Shown one piece after another: positions 1 to 7,714 of a stretch of 36,470 nucleotides of DNA (positions within the stretch are counted from its first letter, which is position 1; every line of letters begins with the position of its first letter). A program made the translations under genes and the position numbers. The stretch is from Lachnospiraceae bacterium (GTDB lineage: Bacteria; Bacillota; Clostridia; Lachnospirales; Lachnospiraceae), in contig CAJTGD010000049.1 of assembly GCA_910575475.1 (NCBI GenBank), positions 1 to 36,470 of the forward strand, written 5' to 3'. The notes below the pieces were generated by a model. That model searched no databases, was not told the DNA's origin, and saw nothing but the letters and a program-made list of their open reading frames with translations.

Positions 1-73
1 CGTTCTACGGTGGTCTGGTTGTTGTACGCATCTTTCCTACATAAAACTTTTTCAAAAAATATTCAATTTTCTA

Positions 74-102
74 TTGACTTTTTATTTGCAGGCTTATATA
101 AT
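74..102 (+). promoter_or_regulatory. Strong sigma-70-type promoter
   Basis: TTGACT (74-79), a 17-bp spacer and a perfect TATAAT (97-102). Transcription would run rightward into a stretch with no convincing gene and reach the hairpin at 410-457, giving an RNA of about 345 nt. It could make a non-coding or antisense RNA opposing the leftward SOS-box promoter at 471-499. The elements are directly visible; the role is inference. Confidence 0.55.
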
Positions 103-325
103 AAAGAAACTGATCATACGAGCTTCGTCTACACACTTTTTTTCTACATTTGTTTCTCAAAGCAATCTCTCCTTTACTACCAATATGAATTTTTCAATGT
201 GCTTCATAATGTTATTTCTCTTTTTTTCTATCTTTTTAGTGAAAAAATATTACAAAATAATGCTTCATCGCTGGATGAAACAATACTTTCTGTATGGAAA
301 AAATTAACTACTACTTGAAAACATT

Positions 326-395
326 GCAGAGAACGCTTGATATCGCTTGAAAATCATCTAAAGATATGTAATAATATGACTGAAGCGTTTTCTGC
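326..395. repeat. 13-bp inverted repeat
   Basis: GCAGAGAACGCTT (326-338) is matched by AAGCGTTTTCTGC (383-395), pairing with one G-U position across a 44-nt loop. Copies of CTTGAAAA lie beside and inside it (near 314 and 346). Its function is unknown. It lies between two opposed promoters, so either transcript would contain it. Confidence 0.5.
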
Positions 396-409
396 GCTTT
401 ATGTATGTG

Positions 410-457
410 AGACCTTTCCGATGGTGCGCCAACACCGTTTGAGGAGAGGTCTTTTTT
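410..457 (+). terminator. Rho-independent terminator, rightward
   Basis: AGACCT (410-415) pairs with AGGTCT (447-452), with an inner GGTG/CACC stem (423-426/433-436), followed by a T run (452-457). It would end the transcript from the 74-102 promoter. The stem is also near the 5' end of the leftward SOS-box transcript. Confidence 0.6.
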
Positions 458-470
458 GGTTACAAGAACA

Positions 471-499
471 ATTATAGAACAAATGTTCTGTTTTGTCAA
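471..499 (-). promoter_or_regulatory. Promoter with embedded SOS (LexA/DinR) box
   Basis: Read leftward there is TTGACA (499-494), a 17-bp spacer and TATAAT (476-471). The spacer holds GAACATTTGTTC (477-488 on the plus strand), a perfect match to the Gram-positive GAAC-N4-GTTC LexA box. A second, imperfect box lies at 512-523 (GAACAATTGTTT). Expression should be repressed by LexA and induced by DNA damage. No recognisable gene follows in the 460 bases before the window edge, so the target is either an RNA or a gene to the left of the window. Confidence 0.75.
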
Positions 500-561
500 T
501 ATAAAAAATCAGAACAATTGTTTGTTTTTATGGCAATGAAACATGATTCTGATATACAAAA

Positions 562-894
562 TTAATTTTCTTCTTTTGAGAGAGAAGCAATAGTATCAGA
601 GGCAAATGTTTTTGTGATTTCGCTAGTATCTAATAATTCCTTCATTGAATCTGTAAGGTTTCGTTCAATTCGCAAAGCTCTCTGAAGATTACGTTTAGAC
701 ATATTGAGTTCTTTGGCGATTTCCTCAAGGGTTGACTTAGCAAAGATGCCATCTTGGCATGTTTGCACATACTGATTTGAACCATTACCACCTTGCTTAT
801 ATCCTTTTAGAGACACATAAGTTTCTAATGCCTTCCGGTCTTTAGCTGGATCATTCTTACTTATGGGTGCTATCTGGAAGTTTTTGAGAATCTT
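562..894 (-). pseudogene. 3' remnant of a ParB-like partition/nuclease-domain protein
   Basis: An open stretch of about 110 codons whose middle reads like the helix-turn-helix part of plasmid and ICE ParB-like proteins (for example 'LEEIAKELNMSKRNLQRALR'). It ends in a normal stop, but the frame is closed upstream by TAG at 895-897. The only start inside is a GTG at 816, with no good ribosome binding site. The usual N-terminal ParB/sulfiredoxin-like nuclease domain is missing. I read it as the surviving C-terminal third of a partition-type gene from a plasmid or conjugative element. The ParB-like assignment is by motif resemblance only. Confidence 0.55.
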
Positions 895-1005
895 CTATAT
901 ATATTCTCTATGGGGCAATGAAATTGGTCTTTTATGTTTGTGGGTAAGATGAGTATGAATTAAGATTTGAGTGAGGATAGATTGAAAAAAGTGTAAAATT
1001 TTGTA

Positions 1006-1107
1006 TTGTCGAATGCTGCTAGTTATGATATGATTATTCCAGTGGCGATAACTTAGTACAGGTGATGAAATCTCTTGATTGAATTGAGAGGTTTTGTTGC
1101 CTTTTTT
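1006..1107 (+). promoter_or_regulatory. Promoter-hairpin-terminator leader upstream of the TIR cassette (copy 1 of a shared leader)
   Basis: TTGTCG (1006-1011), a 17-bp spacer and TATGAT (1029-1034), with predicted transcription start near 1041. The RNA begins GUGGCGAUAAC (from 1042), contains a 12-bp hairpin with G-U pairs (1068-1094), and closes with GUUGCC (1096-1101) followed by six U (1102-1107). The 5' GGCGAUAAC can pair with the 3' GUUGCC. The same start and end are found in front of abiH (4967-5041) and the NACHT-TPR gene (35428-35523). The first TIR gene starts about 160 nt beyond the terminator, so its expression needs read-through or another promoter. Confidence 0.7.
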
Positions 1108-1268
1108 GTTTTGTAATTACTGGAATGACTGTCGGAATTTAATATTAAGGAGCCGAACTTTAAATCTATTCGCACTGCCGATTGTGCTACATTAACATAA
1201 TATACCAATTAATGTTATGAAAGCATTTACAATTAAAACAATAATTTAATAAGAAAGGTTTAAATAAT

Positions 1269-1862
1269 ATGATAATTTCTCCCAATTTTTTAAATTCAGT
1301 TGCAAAAGAAAATAATATTACAGAATATAGTCAAGAGTCTATACTATTAGAAAACAGAAATTATTTTTTGGAGTCAGGAGATAGTTATGATATATTTTTA
1401 TCTCATAGTTATTTAGATAAAGTTCAAGTTTTATCATTGGTAAAATTATTTAATAAGCATCACTTTTCTGTATATGTTGATTGGAGAGAAGATAAGCAAT
1501 TAAGTAGAAATAATGTTAATGTGCAAACTGCCGATTTATTACGAGAGCGTATGAAGCAATCAAAGTGTTTATCATATTTAACAACAAAAAATATAGTTAA
1601 TTCAAAATGGTGTCCGTGGGAATTGGGATATTTTGATGGATTAAAACAATCTAAATGCTGTATTTTACCAATCATGGAATATGGAAATAAATTTAACGGT
1701 CAAGAATATTTGGGATTATACTCATATTTAGAATATGCACCTTATGCAAGAGTTAATATTGGATGTAATTTTTATATTTGTAATCAAAGTCGTACTAAAT
1801 TTATAAAACTCCGTGATTGGATAAATGGTTCTACAAAATTTTATCAAGGGACGCTAGTATAA
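1269..1862 (+). CDS. TIR-domain protein (first gene of a TIR/TM/TIR cassette)
   Basis: A 197-aa protein with one TIR domain at about residues 37-145. It shows the opening strand 'YDIFLSHSYLDK', the 'VYVDWREDK' segment, and 'SKWCPWELGYFDG', whose glutamate is where TIR NADases carry the catalytic residue. Bacterial TIR domains commonly cleave NAD+ or make cyclic ADP-ribose signals in anti-phage defence (Thoeris and TIR-STING types). The start follows AGAAAGG about 9 nt upstream. Its stop overlaps the next start by one base, so the three genes are almost certainly co-transcribed and translationally coupled. The gene is very AT-rich, which suggests recent acquisition. Whether this TIR is the sensor/signal maker or an NAD-depleting effector cannot be told from sequence alone. 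Confidence 0.85.
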   Translation: MIISPNFLNSVAKENNITEYSQESILLENRNYFLESGDSYDIFLSHSYLDKVQVLSLVKLFNKHHFSVYVDWREDKQLSRNNVNVQTADLLRERMKQSKCLSYLTTKNIVNSKWCPWELGYFDGLKQSKCCILPIMEYGNKFNGQEYLGLYSYLEYAPYARVNIGCNFYICNQSRTKFIKLRDWINGSTKFYQGTLV

Positions 1863-2326
1863 TGGATCAAAAAAATAAAAATTGTTTATCAATAGAAGAA
1901 ATACATAAGGAAATGGATTTAATACAAACTTGTATTAACCGAATGACCAAAAACTCATTTTCATGTAAGAGCTGGAATTTGACATTAGTAGCAGGTACAT
2001 TCGCATTAGTTCCTGAAAATATTAATAAATGGTATATCTGTGTTGTTATTTTATGTATTGATTTATGTTTTTGGCTGATTGATTCATTTTTCCTTTTACA
2101 AGAACAGATGTATAGAGATAAATATGAATGGGTTATAAAACAGAGACTGGAAGGAAATAAAAATTATTTATATGACCTTAATCCATATAACAAAAAAATG
2201 AATCTTGAAGATAAAAAACGTAATCAGATCAAAGCAGCTTTTTCGCCAACTCTGTTACCAATGTATGGAGGTATAGCATTACTTATAGTAATTTTTATTA
2301 TTATCAAATTAAACGGAGGTCTATAA
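1862..2326 (+). CDS. Membrane protein with two adjacent and one C-terminal TM segment, TIR-cassette partner
   Basis: About 154 aa. The ATG at 1862 overlaps the stop of the upstream TIR gene (TAATG). An N-terminal amphipathic helix leads into two membrane segments, roughly residues 37-52 and 58-80 ('WYICVVILCIDLCFWLID'), then a charged segment and a C-terminal membrane segment ('YGGIALLIVIFIIIKL'). The layout loosely recalls SLATT-type 2-TM effectors, which follow nucleotide-signal systems and are thought to permeabilise membranes. I see no macro, SLOG or SIR2 domain, so it is not a classical ThsA. I infer a membrane-acting effector or scaffold for the flanking TIR proteins. I recognise no named family with certainty. 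Confidence 0.75.
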   Translation: MDQKNKNCLSIEEIHKEMDLIQTCINRMTKNSFSCKSWNLTLVAGTFALVPENINKWYICVVILCIDLCFWLIDSFFLLQEQMYRDKYEWVIKQRLEGNKNYLYDLNPYNKKMNLEDKKRNQIKAAFSPTLLPMYGGIALLIVIFIIIKLNGGL

Positions 2327-2329
2327 TTT

Positions 2330-2902
2330 ATGGGAAGAAAAATTTTTATATCTTACAAGTATTGGGATAACGATGTATATTCAGTTCCAAAATTTAGCGA
2401 TTCCACTCCTAAAGTGAGAGATTATGTATCGTGGCTAGAAGAAAAATTTCAAAATCGCACAGAGCATTATTATAAAGGCGAAAAAGATAATCAAGATTTA
2501 TCTCAATATTCTAAAGAATATATTTGGGGACAATTAAAAGATAAAATATTTGATAGTTCAATCACTATTGTATTGATTTCGCCAAATATGAAAAAAACAT
2601 ATTGCACAGAAAAAAGTCAATGGATTCCACAGGAAATATCATATTCTTTAAGAGTAACACCTAGAAGTTCATATACGAGTCAGAGAAATGCAGTATTAGC
2701 TGTTGTTTTACCAAATAAAAATGGGAGTTACAACTATTATAACTCTTTACGGTTGTTTTCAATCTTACAAGCAAATATAGATAATGGATATATACCTGTT
2801 GTCTCATGGGATGACTTCAAATATGATTGTGATAAATACATAAATATGGCTTATAAGGCACAGCAAAATACACCCGAATACAAATTACAAATAGATTTGT
2901 AA
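2330..2902 (+). CDS. ThsB-like TIR-domain protein (MTH538-type)
   Basis: 190 aa, starting 3 nt after the preceding stop. It resembles the Thoeris ThsB / MTH538 TIR-like family: opening 'KIFISYKYWDND', central 'SSITIVLISPNMKKTYCTEK', and 'SQWIPQEISYSLR' with a candidate catalytic glutamate. ThsB proteins sense phage infection and make cyclic ADP-ribose-type signals that activate a ThsA effector. Here the partners are a small membrane protein and a second TIR protein instead. The sequence supports a TIR fold; the Thoeris-like role is inferred from family and context. A terminator hairpin follows at 2941-2973, closing the operon. Confidence 0.8.
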   Translation: MGRKIFISYKYWDNDVYSVPKFSDSTPKVRDYVSWLEEKFQNRTEHYYKGEKDNQDLSQYSKEYIWGQLKDKIFDSSITIVLISPNMKKTYCTEKSQWIPQEISYSLRVTPRSSYTSQRNAVLAVVLPNKNGSYNYYNSLRLFSILQANIDNGYIPVVSWDDFKYDCDKYINMAYKAQQNTPEYKLQIDL

Positions 2903-2940
2903 AACGATATATTTTCCCAATGAAACAATTCTTCTACTAC

Positions 2941-2973
2941 AATAGCCAGCCCAAACACTTAGGACTGGCTATT
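2941..2973. terminator. Bidirectional terminator
   Basis: AATAGCCAG (2941-2949) pairs perfectly with CTGGCTATT (2965-2973), with CC/GG extending the stem and a T-rich flank. It separates the rightward TIR cassette from the leftward winged-helix gene. Confidence 0.75.
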
Positions 2974-3005
2974 TTATATAAATAATCCCCTACTCAATAC
3001 CTTTC

Positions 3006-3206
3006 TCAATCCACAATTTGCACTACACTCTTCCCCACTCCACCTGTAACCACAATCTTTCCACCCTGTTTCAAACTATCTACAGCCTGTCTCACTTCAT
3101 CTTCCCTTAAATCCAATTTATAAGCTATATGCCGAAAAGGTGGTGCATAACCATACTTTTGCTTAAAGGATTTTATGCATCTATAAATCTGTTCTGTCTG
3201 ATCCAT
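3006..3206 (-). CDS. LexA-type winged-helix DNA-binding protein, stand-alone
   Basis: 66 aa from the ATG at 3206, chosen over an upstream GTG because AGGA sits 8 nt before it. The whole protein corresponds to the LexA N-terminal winged helix: 'KSFKQKYGYAPPFRHIAYKL' is the usual opening, followed by a recognition helix and a wing ending 'GKIVVTGG'. There is no C-terminal self-cleavage domain. Such stand-alone proteins are common on clostridial mobile elements and probably act as small repressors. A second one is at 7715-7963. Its target is unknown. Confidence 0.75.
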   Translation of the reverse strand: MDQTEQIYRCIKSFKQKYGYAPPFRHIAYKLDLREDEVRQAVDSLKQGGKIVVTGGVGKSVVQIVD

Positions 3207-3315
3207 GCTGTTTTTCCTCACTTGCTATACTGGATGTCATTAATGATTCCGACAGATAAGCAACCTTTATACAGAGAATCATATCCATTTTTCGGCATGT
3301 GTATCGGTGTGAACT

Positions 3316-3735
3316 AATTACAGAATAAACTCAAAATCATTTTTCTTTTGTAGGATAAAAAGAAAGTGTACACATTCCGTAAAACGAAAATCTGTGTAAA
3401 AGATTATATCTGTCGGAATCTATAATAGTATCTGTTAATATGTGAGGAAATATGTAGGGATTCCTTTGGTTTGTTTTATGCAGTTCATGTAATATTTTAC
3501 AGTGTGCCCAAGGTGGTCACTAAATCGGACAAAATCTGTATGTTTTTTTACTGGAAATCCAGGAAAATTAATGGTTTCCATATGGTCCCTACCAGAAAAC
3601 GCCTATTTTTCAAGGTTTTCTGTGATTTTAGGTGGTGAAGATGGCGTATTTTCGTTGGTGATGGTCACAATGAACCACCCCGCAGCAAGCTGTGGGGAAT
3701 TAAACCCGAAGAGATTAAAATAATAGTTAGTTGTA
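3316..3735. other. Non-coding stretch with hairpin, probable dispersed-element remnant
   Basis: I see no supportable gene here. It contains a near-perfect hairpin CCCCGCAGC-AA-GCTGTGGGG (3678-3697) and a TGTGCCCAAGGTGGTCAC segment near 3502. A rightward frame of 73 codons exists but has no ribosome binding site and looks incidental. The sequence has the feel of a dispersed repeat or IS end, but I cannot name the family. Confidence 0.35.
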
Positions 3736-4938
3736 TTAACTTGTCCTTCTTACCATAGGTTTTTGCAACTTAAATTCAATCGTTTTTGTACTTCCGCCTG
3801 TTCTCCTAATTAACTCTTCCTGTCCTATAACTTTCACAAGGTTAGCAATTTTTCTTCCCAATTCATCTTTATATGGATAAAAAATTGTTGTATATACATT
3901 ATCATTTAAAATTAAATCCCTTAAAATATCTTTGTCTGTAACATCCAAAGAATGACCAAAAATATAAAGGTTATGTTGCATTTCCTTTAATTTATGTTTA
4001 TATTTTCCTATCTCAGACGTTGGCGCATTTTTACTTTTGCATTCGTCAAGCTTTGCTCTTAACCAACTTCTTTCCTCTCGATTTTTATTATCCTCATTCT
4101 TTATTTTATAAATCCATTCTTTATATTTGCATCCAGTTTGTTTATATATTCTTTGATAAAATTTCTTAAAAGCAATAAACTCTATATCTTTATTTTTTCG
4201 ATCATCTGAAAGATATTCATCTATACCAAGAACCATATTATTAGATTCTAATTTACTATTTTTGTCCGCTTTTCCATGAATATAATCATATTCTATCGTT
4301 CTATTTACTGACTTATCATAAACCTTTTCGTATATATTCGTATAATTAAAACTTATAATTTTATCTATATCAAGCTTCTTAATTTCAGGAAGTACCCAAT
4401 TTATTAGTTTAAATTTGAGATAATCATCTAAGTATATTTCTAAACATCTTATAAGTCTATTCAAATCATATTCTAAAATGGATACTAATTTCCTATATGT
4501 TAAGTTGTCAAGAAAAAAATTATTAAAAAATGGTATTGGAAGTTTTCCAACTGTAGAATATAAATTTCCTCCAATTTTTTGTAGATTTTCTTCTAATTTT
4601 TTGACAACATTTTTAATCTCACTTTCAAAATCAATCCAATTTTCATCACCATGCATATCGCATTGTAAAAAATACTCAATACAAAGATTATCATCTATAC
4701 ATTCCCATAATTCAATCTGTTTTTCTATTGCGGTATCAATTTTAATCTTTGATTCTCTCTCTGGCGATAAATATAGCTTTATAGATGACTTTTTCACCCC
4801 ATTAGGTAACTTATCTCCTCGTTTTTTTGAAACCTCCCAATATTTATATTCACCAATAATCCATTCTAAAAAATCTGTATATTTTGTTGGTAATCCATGT
4901 GCTAAATCAAAACCATTCCCTATTACAAGTATATTCAT
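3736..4938 (-). CDS. abiH: AbiH family abortive-infection protein
   Basis: About 400 aa from the ATG at 4938, which begins the diagnostic AbiH start 'MNILVIGNGFDLAHGLPTKY'; an upstream in-frame start would add 14 residues with no better ribosome binding site. Further family marks are 'ISFNYTNIYEKVY' and 'IHGKADKN' in the centre and 'LYIFGHSLDVTDKDIL' near the end. AbiH was first described as a lactococcal phage-resistance gene acting by abortive infection; its mechanism is not settled. It stands alone, preceded at 4967-5041 by a promoter and an immediate terminator closely related to the leaders of the TIR cassette and NACHT gene. The length is normal for the family. Confidence 0.88.
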   Translation of the reverse strand: MNILVIGNGFDLAHGLPTKYTDFLEWIIGEYKYWEVSKKRGDKLPNGVKKSSIKLYLSPERESKIKIDTAIEKQIELWECIDDNLCIEYFLQCDMHGDENWIDFESEIKNVVKKLEENLQKIGGNLYSTVGKLPIPFFNNFFLDNLTYRKLVSILEYDLNRLIRCLEIYLDDYLKFKLINWVLPEIKKLDIDKIISFNYTNIYEKVYDKSVNRTIEYDYIHGKADKNSKLESNNMVLGIDEYLSDDRKNKDIEFIAFKKFYQRIYKQTGCKYKEWIYKIKNEDNKNREERSWLRAKLDECKSKNAPTSEIGKYKHKLKEMQHNLYIFGHSLDVTDKDILRDLILNDNVYTTIFYPYKDELGRKIANLVKVIGQEELIRRTGGSTKTIEFKLQKPMVRRTS

Positions 4939-4966
4939 ACTATTCTTCTTTCTTACACTTTTACAT

Positions 4967-5041
4967 AAAAAAGGCAACAAATCCCCTTACAGGAATCTAT
5001 CGCCACATTAATATTTTACCATATTCGACATATTTCTACAA
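4967..5041 (-). promoter_or_regulatory. Promoter-terminator leader of abiH (copy 2 of the shared leader)
   Basis: Read leftward there is TTGTAG (5041-5036), a 17-bp spacer and TAAAAT (5018-5013). Transcription should start near 5006. Almost at once comes GGCGAUAGAUUCC (5004-4992), fully pairable through G-U wobbles with GGGAUUUGUUGCC (4985-4973), followed by six U (4972-4967). The minimal transcript is only about 40 nt. The abiH ATG lies 29 nt past the U run. The sequence is clearly homologous to 35428-35523 upstream of the NACHT gene and matches 1006-1107 at both ends. Confidence 0.78.
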
Positions 5042-5056
5042 TAAGATTTTCAATAT

Positions 5057-5590
5057 CTACTGAATTTTTATGGAGAATCCTTCATAGATTCCCACTGGAA
5101 CCTCTTCACCGAATGGATATTCTATCATGGTATCAGCTTCAAAATTATAGACCGTTACATTCTTCCTATCTGGATCAACAACCCAATACTCTCTCACTCC
5201 GGCAGTACAATATTTAAAGAGCTTCTTATAATAGTCCATCTGTTTGCTGCCAGGAGACACAATCTCAATAATCCAGTCAGGCGAACCATGACAACCTTTA
5301 TCATCTAATTTTGACGGATCACAGATTACGGAAATGTCTGGTTCAACATAATCCTTCTCATTTTTATTCAGACAGACTGCAAATGGGGCTGGAAAGACTT
5401 CACAAGAGCCTTTATTGTTACGGATATATAAATTAATTTCTGTACTAAGATAATTTACTAATCTTTGATGATTTGTATTTGGCGGTGCCATATAGTAAAT
5501 CTGTCCATCAATTAGCTCAGCACGTTCTCCCTCTGGCAATGCGTAGATATCATCTATTGTATAGGTTTCTTCTTTTCTTACTACATTCAT
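5057..5590 (-). CDS. Uma2 family endonuclease (DUF820)
   Basis: 177 aa from the ATG at 5590, which has GGAGG 8 nt upstream; a GTG three codons earlier overlaps the ribosome binding site. The typical Uma2 order is present: 'ELIDGQIYYMAPP' near residue 30, 'VEPDISVICD' near 90, 'PDWIIEIVSPGS' near 110 and 'KYCTAGVREYWVVDP' near 130. The conserved acidic residues and lysine fit a PD-(D/E)XK-type restriction-endonuclease fold. Uma2 proteins are abundant in cyanobacteria and Firmicutes, but their function is largely unknown. It is a single-gene unit with its own promoter at 5623-5651. Confidence 0.87.
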   Translation of the reverse strand: MNVVRKEETYTIDDIYALPEGERAELIDGQIYYMAPPNTNHQRLVNYLSTEINLYIRNNKGSCEVFPAPFAVCLNKNEKDYVEPDISVICDPSKLDDKGCHGSPDWIIEIVSPGSKQMDYYKKLFKYCTAGVREYWVVDPDRKNVTVYNFEADTMIEYPFGEEVPVGIYEGFSIKIQ

Positions 5591-5622
5591 TGATTGCACC
5601 TCCCTGTCTTAAAGATATTATA

Positions 5623-5651
5623 ATTATAGGGTATTGCGATTAAGAATACAA
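5623..5651 (-). promoter_or_regulatory. Promoter of the Uma2 gene
   Basis: Leftward TTGTAT (5651-5646), a 17-bp spacer and a perfect TATAAT (5628-5623), about 33 nt before the Uma2 start. Confidence 0.65.
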
Positions 5652-5683
5652 CGATTATCTCAGAATAATATATCTATTTTCAG

Positions 5684-6484
5684 TTATTGTTTTAAATATG
5701 CATTATACATTGGTTCAAATTTAAGTATTACTTTCCCGAATCCTTCTAATTCATTTACTATTGATTCTCTTATATTCATGTCTGAAGATGGCGTTGCATA
5801 TATACACACACTGGCAAACAACCTAGACGCTGTATCGTAATTGTACATAGGATTCCGAGCAAAAATATCTAAAAGTTCCATCATTGTATAAAAAAACTCA
5901 TCCGGTAGTAAATCTGAAAATTTTATAAGTTCATCAGCTCTTCGCTCTATATCACTACGAATATTAATTATATAATCCAAAGCATTCTCTTCTTTTATTG
6001 GTATCTTATAAAAGTCTTCTGTGACATCTGGAAAGCCATTCTTAATAAGCTCATCTATCTGTTGAAAAAATTGTTTTACCTCTAGAATATTATTTCCATA
6101 AAATGTCAATTTCCCATTTTTAACCCACAATAAATAATCTCTTACAACAGTGCTTATAAAAGAGTCTATTTTTCTGCCAAGACCATATTTTAAAATTTGT
6201 TCTTTCCGATACTTTTTACTTTCATTTACAGTATTAATTCTCTCAACTGTGTTTCTGATCCCATCCATGCCTTTTATTATTTTGTCTGTTGCTTTTTTCT
6301 CTGACACAGCTAGATCAATTAATTTCATTGTCAATCCTCTTTTACTTAAATATTCCGCAGTTATAATTTCTGTTATATTATCAATCAAATTATTATCGCC
6401 TATAAATGATAATCCAATAACTTCATGAATATTTTCACAAATTTCTTTAGAAGTTAATGTAGGTAAAAGTTTATCTTCCGGTAT
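5684..6484 (-). pseudogene. Decayed gene of unknown function, 5' end lost
   Basis: An open frame of about 266 codons ending normally at 5684 and closed upstream by TGA at 6487-6485. No ATG with a ribosome binding site exists: the first usable start is a TTG at 6388 with no Shine-Dalgarno, although good protein-like sequence continues upstream of it to about 6484 ('TLTSKEICENIHEVIGL'). The protein is helical and charged, without signal peptide or membrane segments and with no domain I recognise. I read it as truncated or frameshifted at its N-terminus. The 300 bases upstream hold only short broken frames. Confidence 0.5.
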
Positions 6485-6788
6485 TCAACACCGAATGTAT
6501 TCCCGAACGCCCCATTTCCTACCATTTTACTAGGTTTTTTAAGATTATCAAACCTCAAAAATCCATTAAAAAATAAGCATTTTCCATACTCTCAACAATT
6601 TTTCCACATACCAAAAATTCCTTCCACCGAACAAACCACAAAAATCACAATACCAGGCAAAAAAATAGCAGCTTCCTAATGCTATAGCACACAAGAAAAC
6701 CGCCATAAATGCCTTATTTACAGGCTTTTTAATGAGTGATCCAAAAATTTCTATCGGACTATCACCGAACTACTGCCAATCCATATTG
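6485..6788 (-). other. Gene debris, including a 46-codon hydrophobic frame
   Basis: There is no intact gene. A leftward frame at about 6706-6566 encodes a short cysteine- and aromatic-rich hydrophobic peptide ('MAVFLCAIALGSCYFFAW') that remains open upstream without a start. Another short frame near 6523-6455 ('MVGNGAFGNTFGVEYRK') breaks where the 5684-6484 frame takes over. This looks like remnants of rearranged genes. Confidence 0.3.
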
Positions 6789-7460
6789 TTAAAATAAATC
6801 TTCATTTATAACACTTAGTATTATTTGGCCATATTTACTTAATGCATATTCCACACCTTCATCATCTTCTTCACTAAACCCACCCCCATCATATCCACGT
6901 TCAGAAAGCAATCCATTACTATACAAAGATTCCATTATCTCTTGTGGAACATTTTTATTTTTTGCACATATAGTTTCTTTTGATTCCCAGAAAAATAAGT
7001 ACTCTAAGTCATCAAAATAGCACTTTTGAACTATCTGACTAATTCTAAAAAATGATTTTATATCATATTCTTTTTCCGCACAATAAACATATAGTTTTCC
7101 TATTAACAGAGCCTTTTCATCTACGTCTTGACTTTCTAATAATTGAATAATTCTGTATCCTATTTTTTCTTCTTTGTTAAATACATTCTTTTTGTAAAAC
7201 TTATCTCTCTTTTCTTTACTTATATCTTTACATCCTAGATAGAAATTGAGTAATCTAACATACATTTTATAATCATAAAAACTTTTGCCTGTTTTATGTA
7301 TTGTTGAAAACACTCTTACGATCGGAAAATTCAAACACATGCCTAAATTCTCCATAAGCTGTTCAATTACTTTATCTGTCAAATCAATATCCAGATCCCT
7401 TAGTGATTGTACATCATTCTTTTTTTCTACGTGATTTTTTAACATTTCAATCTCACACAT
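6789..7460 (-). CDS. Uncharacterised protein, phage/defence-associated style
   Basis: 223 aa starting at an ATG with GAGAGGG upstream. It is mostly alpha-helical and acidic at the C-terminus ('GGFSEEDDEGVEYALS'). The central part ('FPIVRVFSTIHKTGKSFYDYKMYVR...LLNF' then 'EKALLIGKLYVYCAEKEYDI') recalls prophage-borne proteins in which an IP(I/V)...GK...D...K segment precedes an 'LG(R/K)LY.AY' helix. I regard that resemblance as weak and assign no function. It is monocistronic between debris and mobile-element regulators. A 9-bp inverted repeat (CTCTCTTTT/AAAAGAGAG, about 7473-7510) sits in its promoter region and may be an operator. Confidence 0.6.
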   Translation of the reverse strand: MCEIEMLKNHVEKKNDVQSLRDLDIDLTDKVIEQLMENLGMCLNFPIVRVFSTIHKTGKSFYDYKMYVRLLNFYLGCKDISKEKRDKFYKKNVFNKEEKIGYRIIQLLESQDVDEKALLIGKLYVYCAEKEYDIKSFFRISQIVQKCYFDDLEYLFFWESKETICAKNKNVPQEIMESLYSNGLLSERGYDGGGFSEEDDEGVEYALSKYGQIILSVINEDLF

Positions 7461-7544
7461 AAAATATGCCCTCTCTTTTTTATAATCATAGCATACTTTA
7501 AAAGAGAGAGCTATACATATTTCTATTTTACAATTTGCAGATTT

Positions 7545-7712
7545 TCATTCCCCTTTCCGTTTAAACAGATATTTTTCCGTACCAGAGTAAAAACCAATTT
7601 CAATTTTCTTTATCTCTTCTTCTGATAACAGCGGGAAATCTTTTTTCAGATCGGCTATTACATTATTGAAAATTTCTTTCCTTATCTGGTTACTTTCTTT
7701 TGTATTATTCAT
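7545..7712 (-). CDS. Small acidic/basic protein of unknown function
   Basis: About 55 codons from the ATG at 7712, beginning 'MNNTKESNQIRKEIFNNVIA' and rich in Lys/Glu ('SEEEIKKIEIGFYSGTEKY'). It follows the winged-helix gene by 2 nt and the upstream sequence has AGCGGAGGATTAATC, a good ribosome binding site. The exact 3' end is uncertain in my reading (it could continue to about 7524). The position suggests co-expression with the recombinase and winged-helix gene. Function is unknown. Confidence 0.55.
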   Translation of the reverse strand: MNNTKESNQIRKEIFNNVIADLKKDFPLLSEEEIKKIEIGFYSGTEKYLFKRKGE

Positions 7713-7714
7713 GA

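Noticed and set aside
10..318. Rightward frames of 102 and 77 codons in the first 320 bases
   Set aside because: Very AT-rich Phe/Leu/Tyr-rich translations, no ribosome binding site, and the starts precede the promoter at 74-102.
311..499. Leftward 62-codon frame
   Set aside because: Its TTG start is the -35 box of the SOS promoter and it runs through two hairpins.
3502..3723. Rightward 73-codon frame
   Set aside because: No ribosome binding site; it contains a strong hairpin and looks like a translated repeat.
4967..5041. Type III toxin-antitoxin (ToxIN-like) locus
   Set aside because: The RNA-then-terminator-then-gene order is similar, but the protein is AbiH, not a ToxN/TenpN endoRNase, and only one repeat unit is present.
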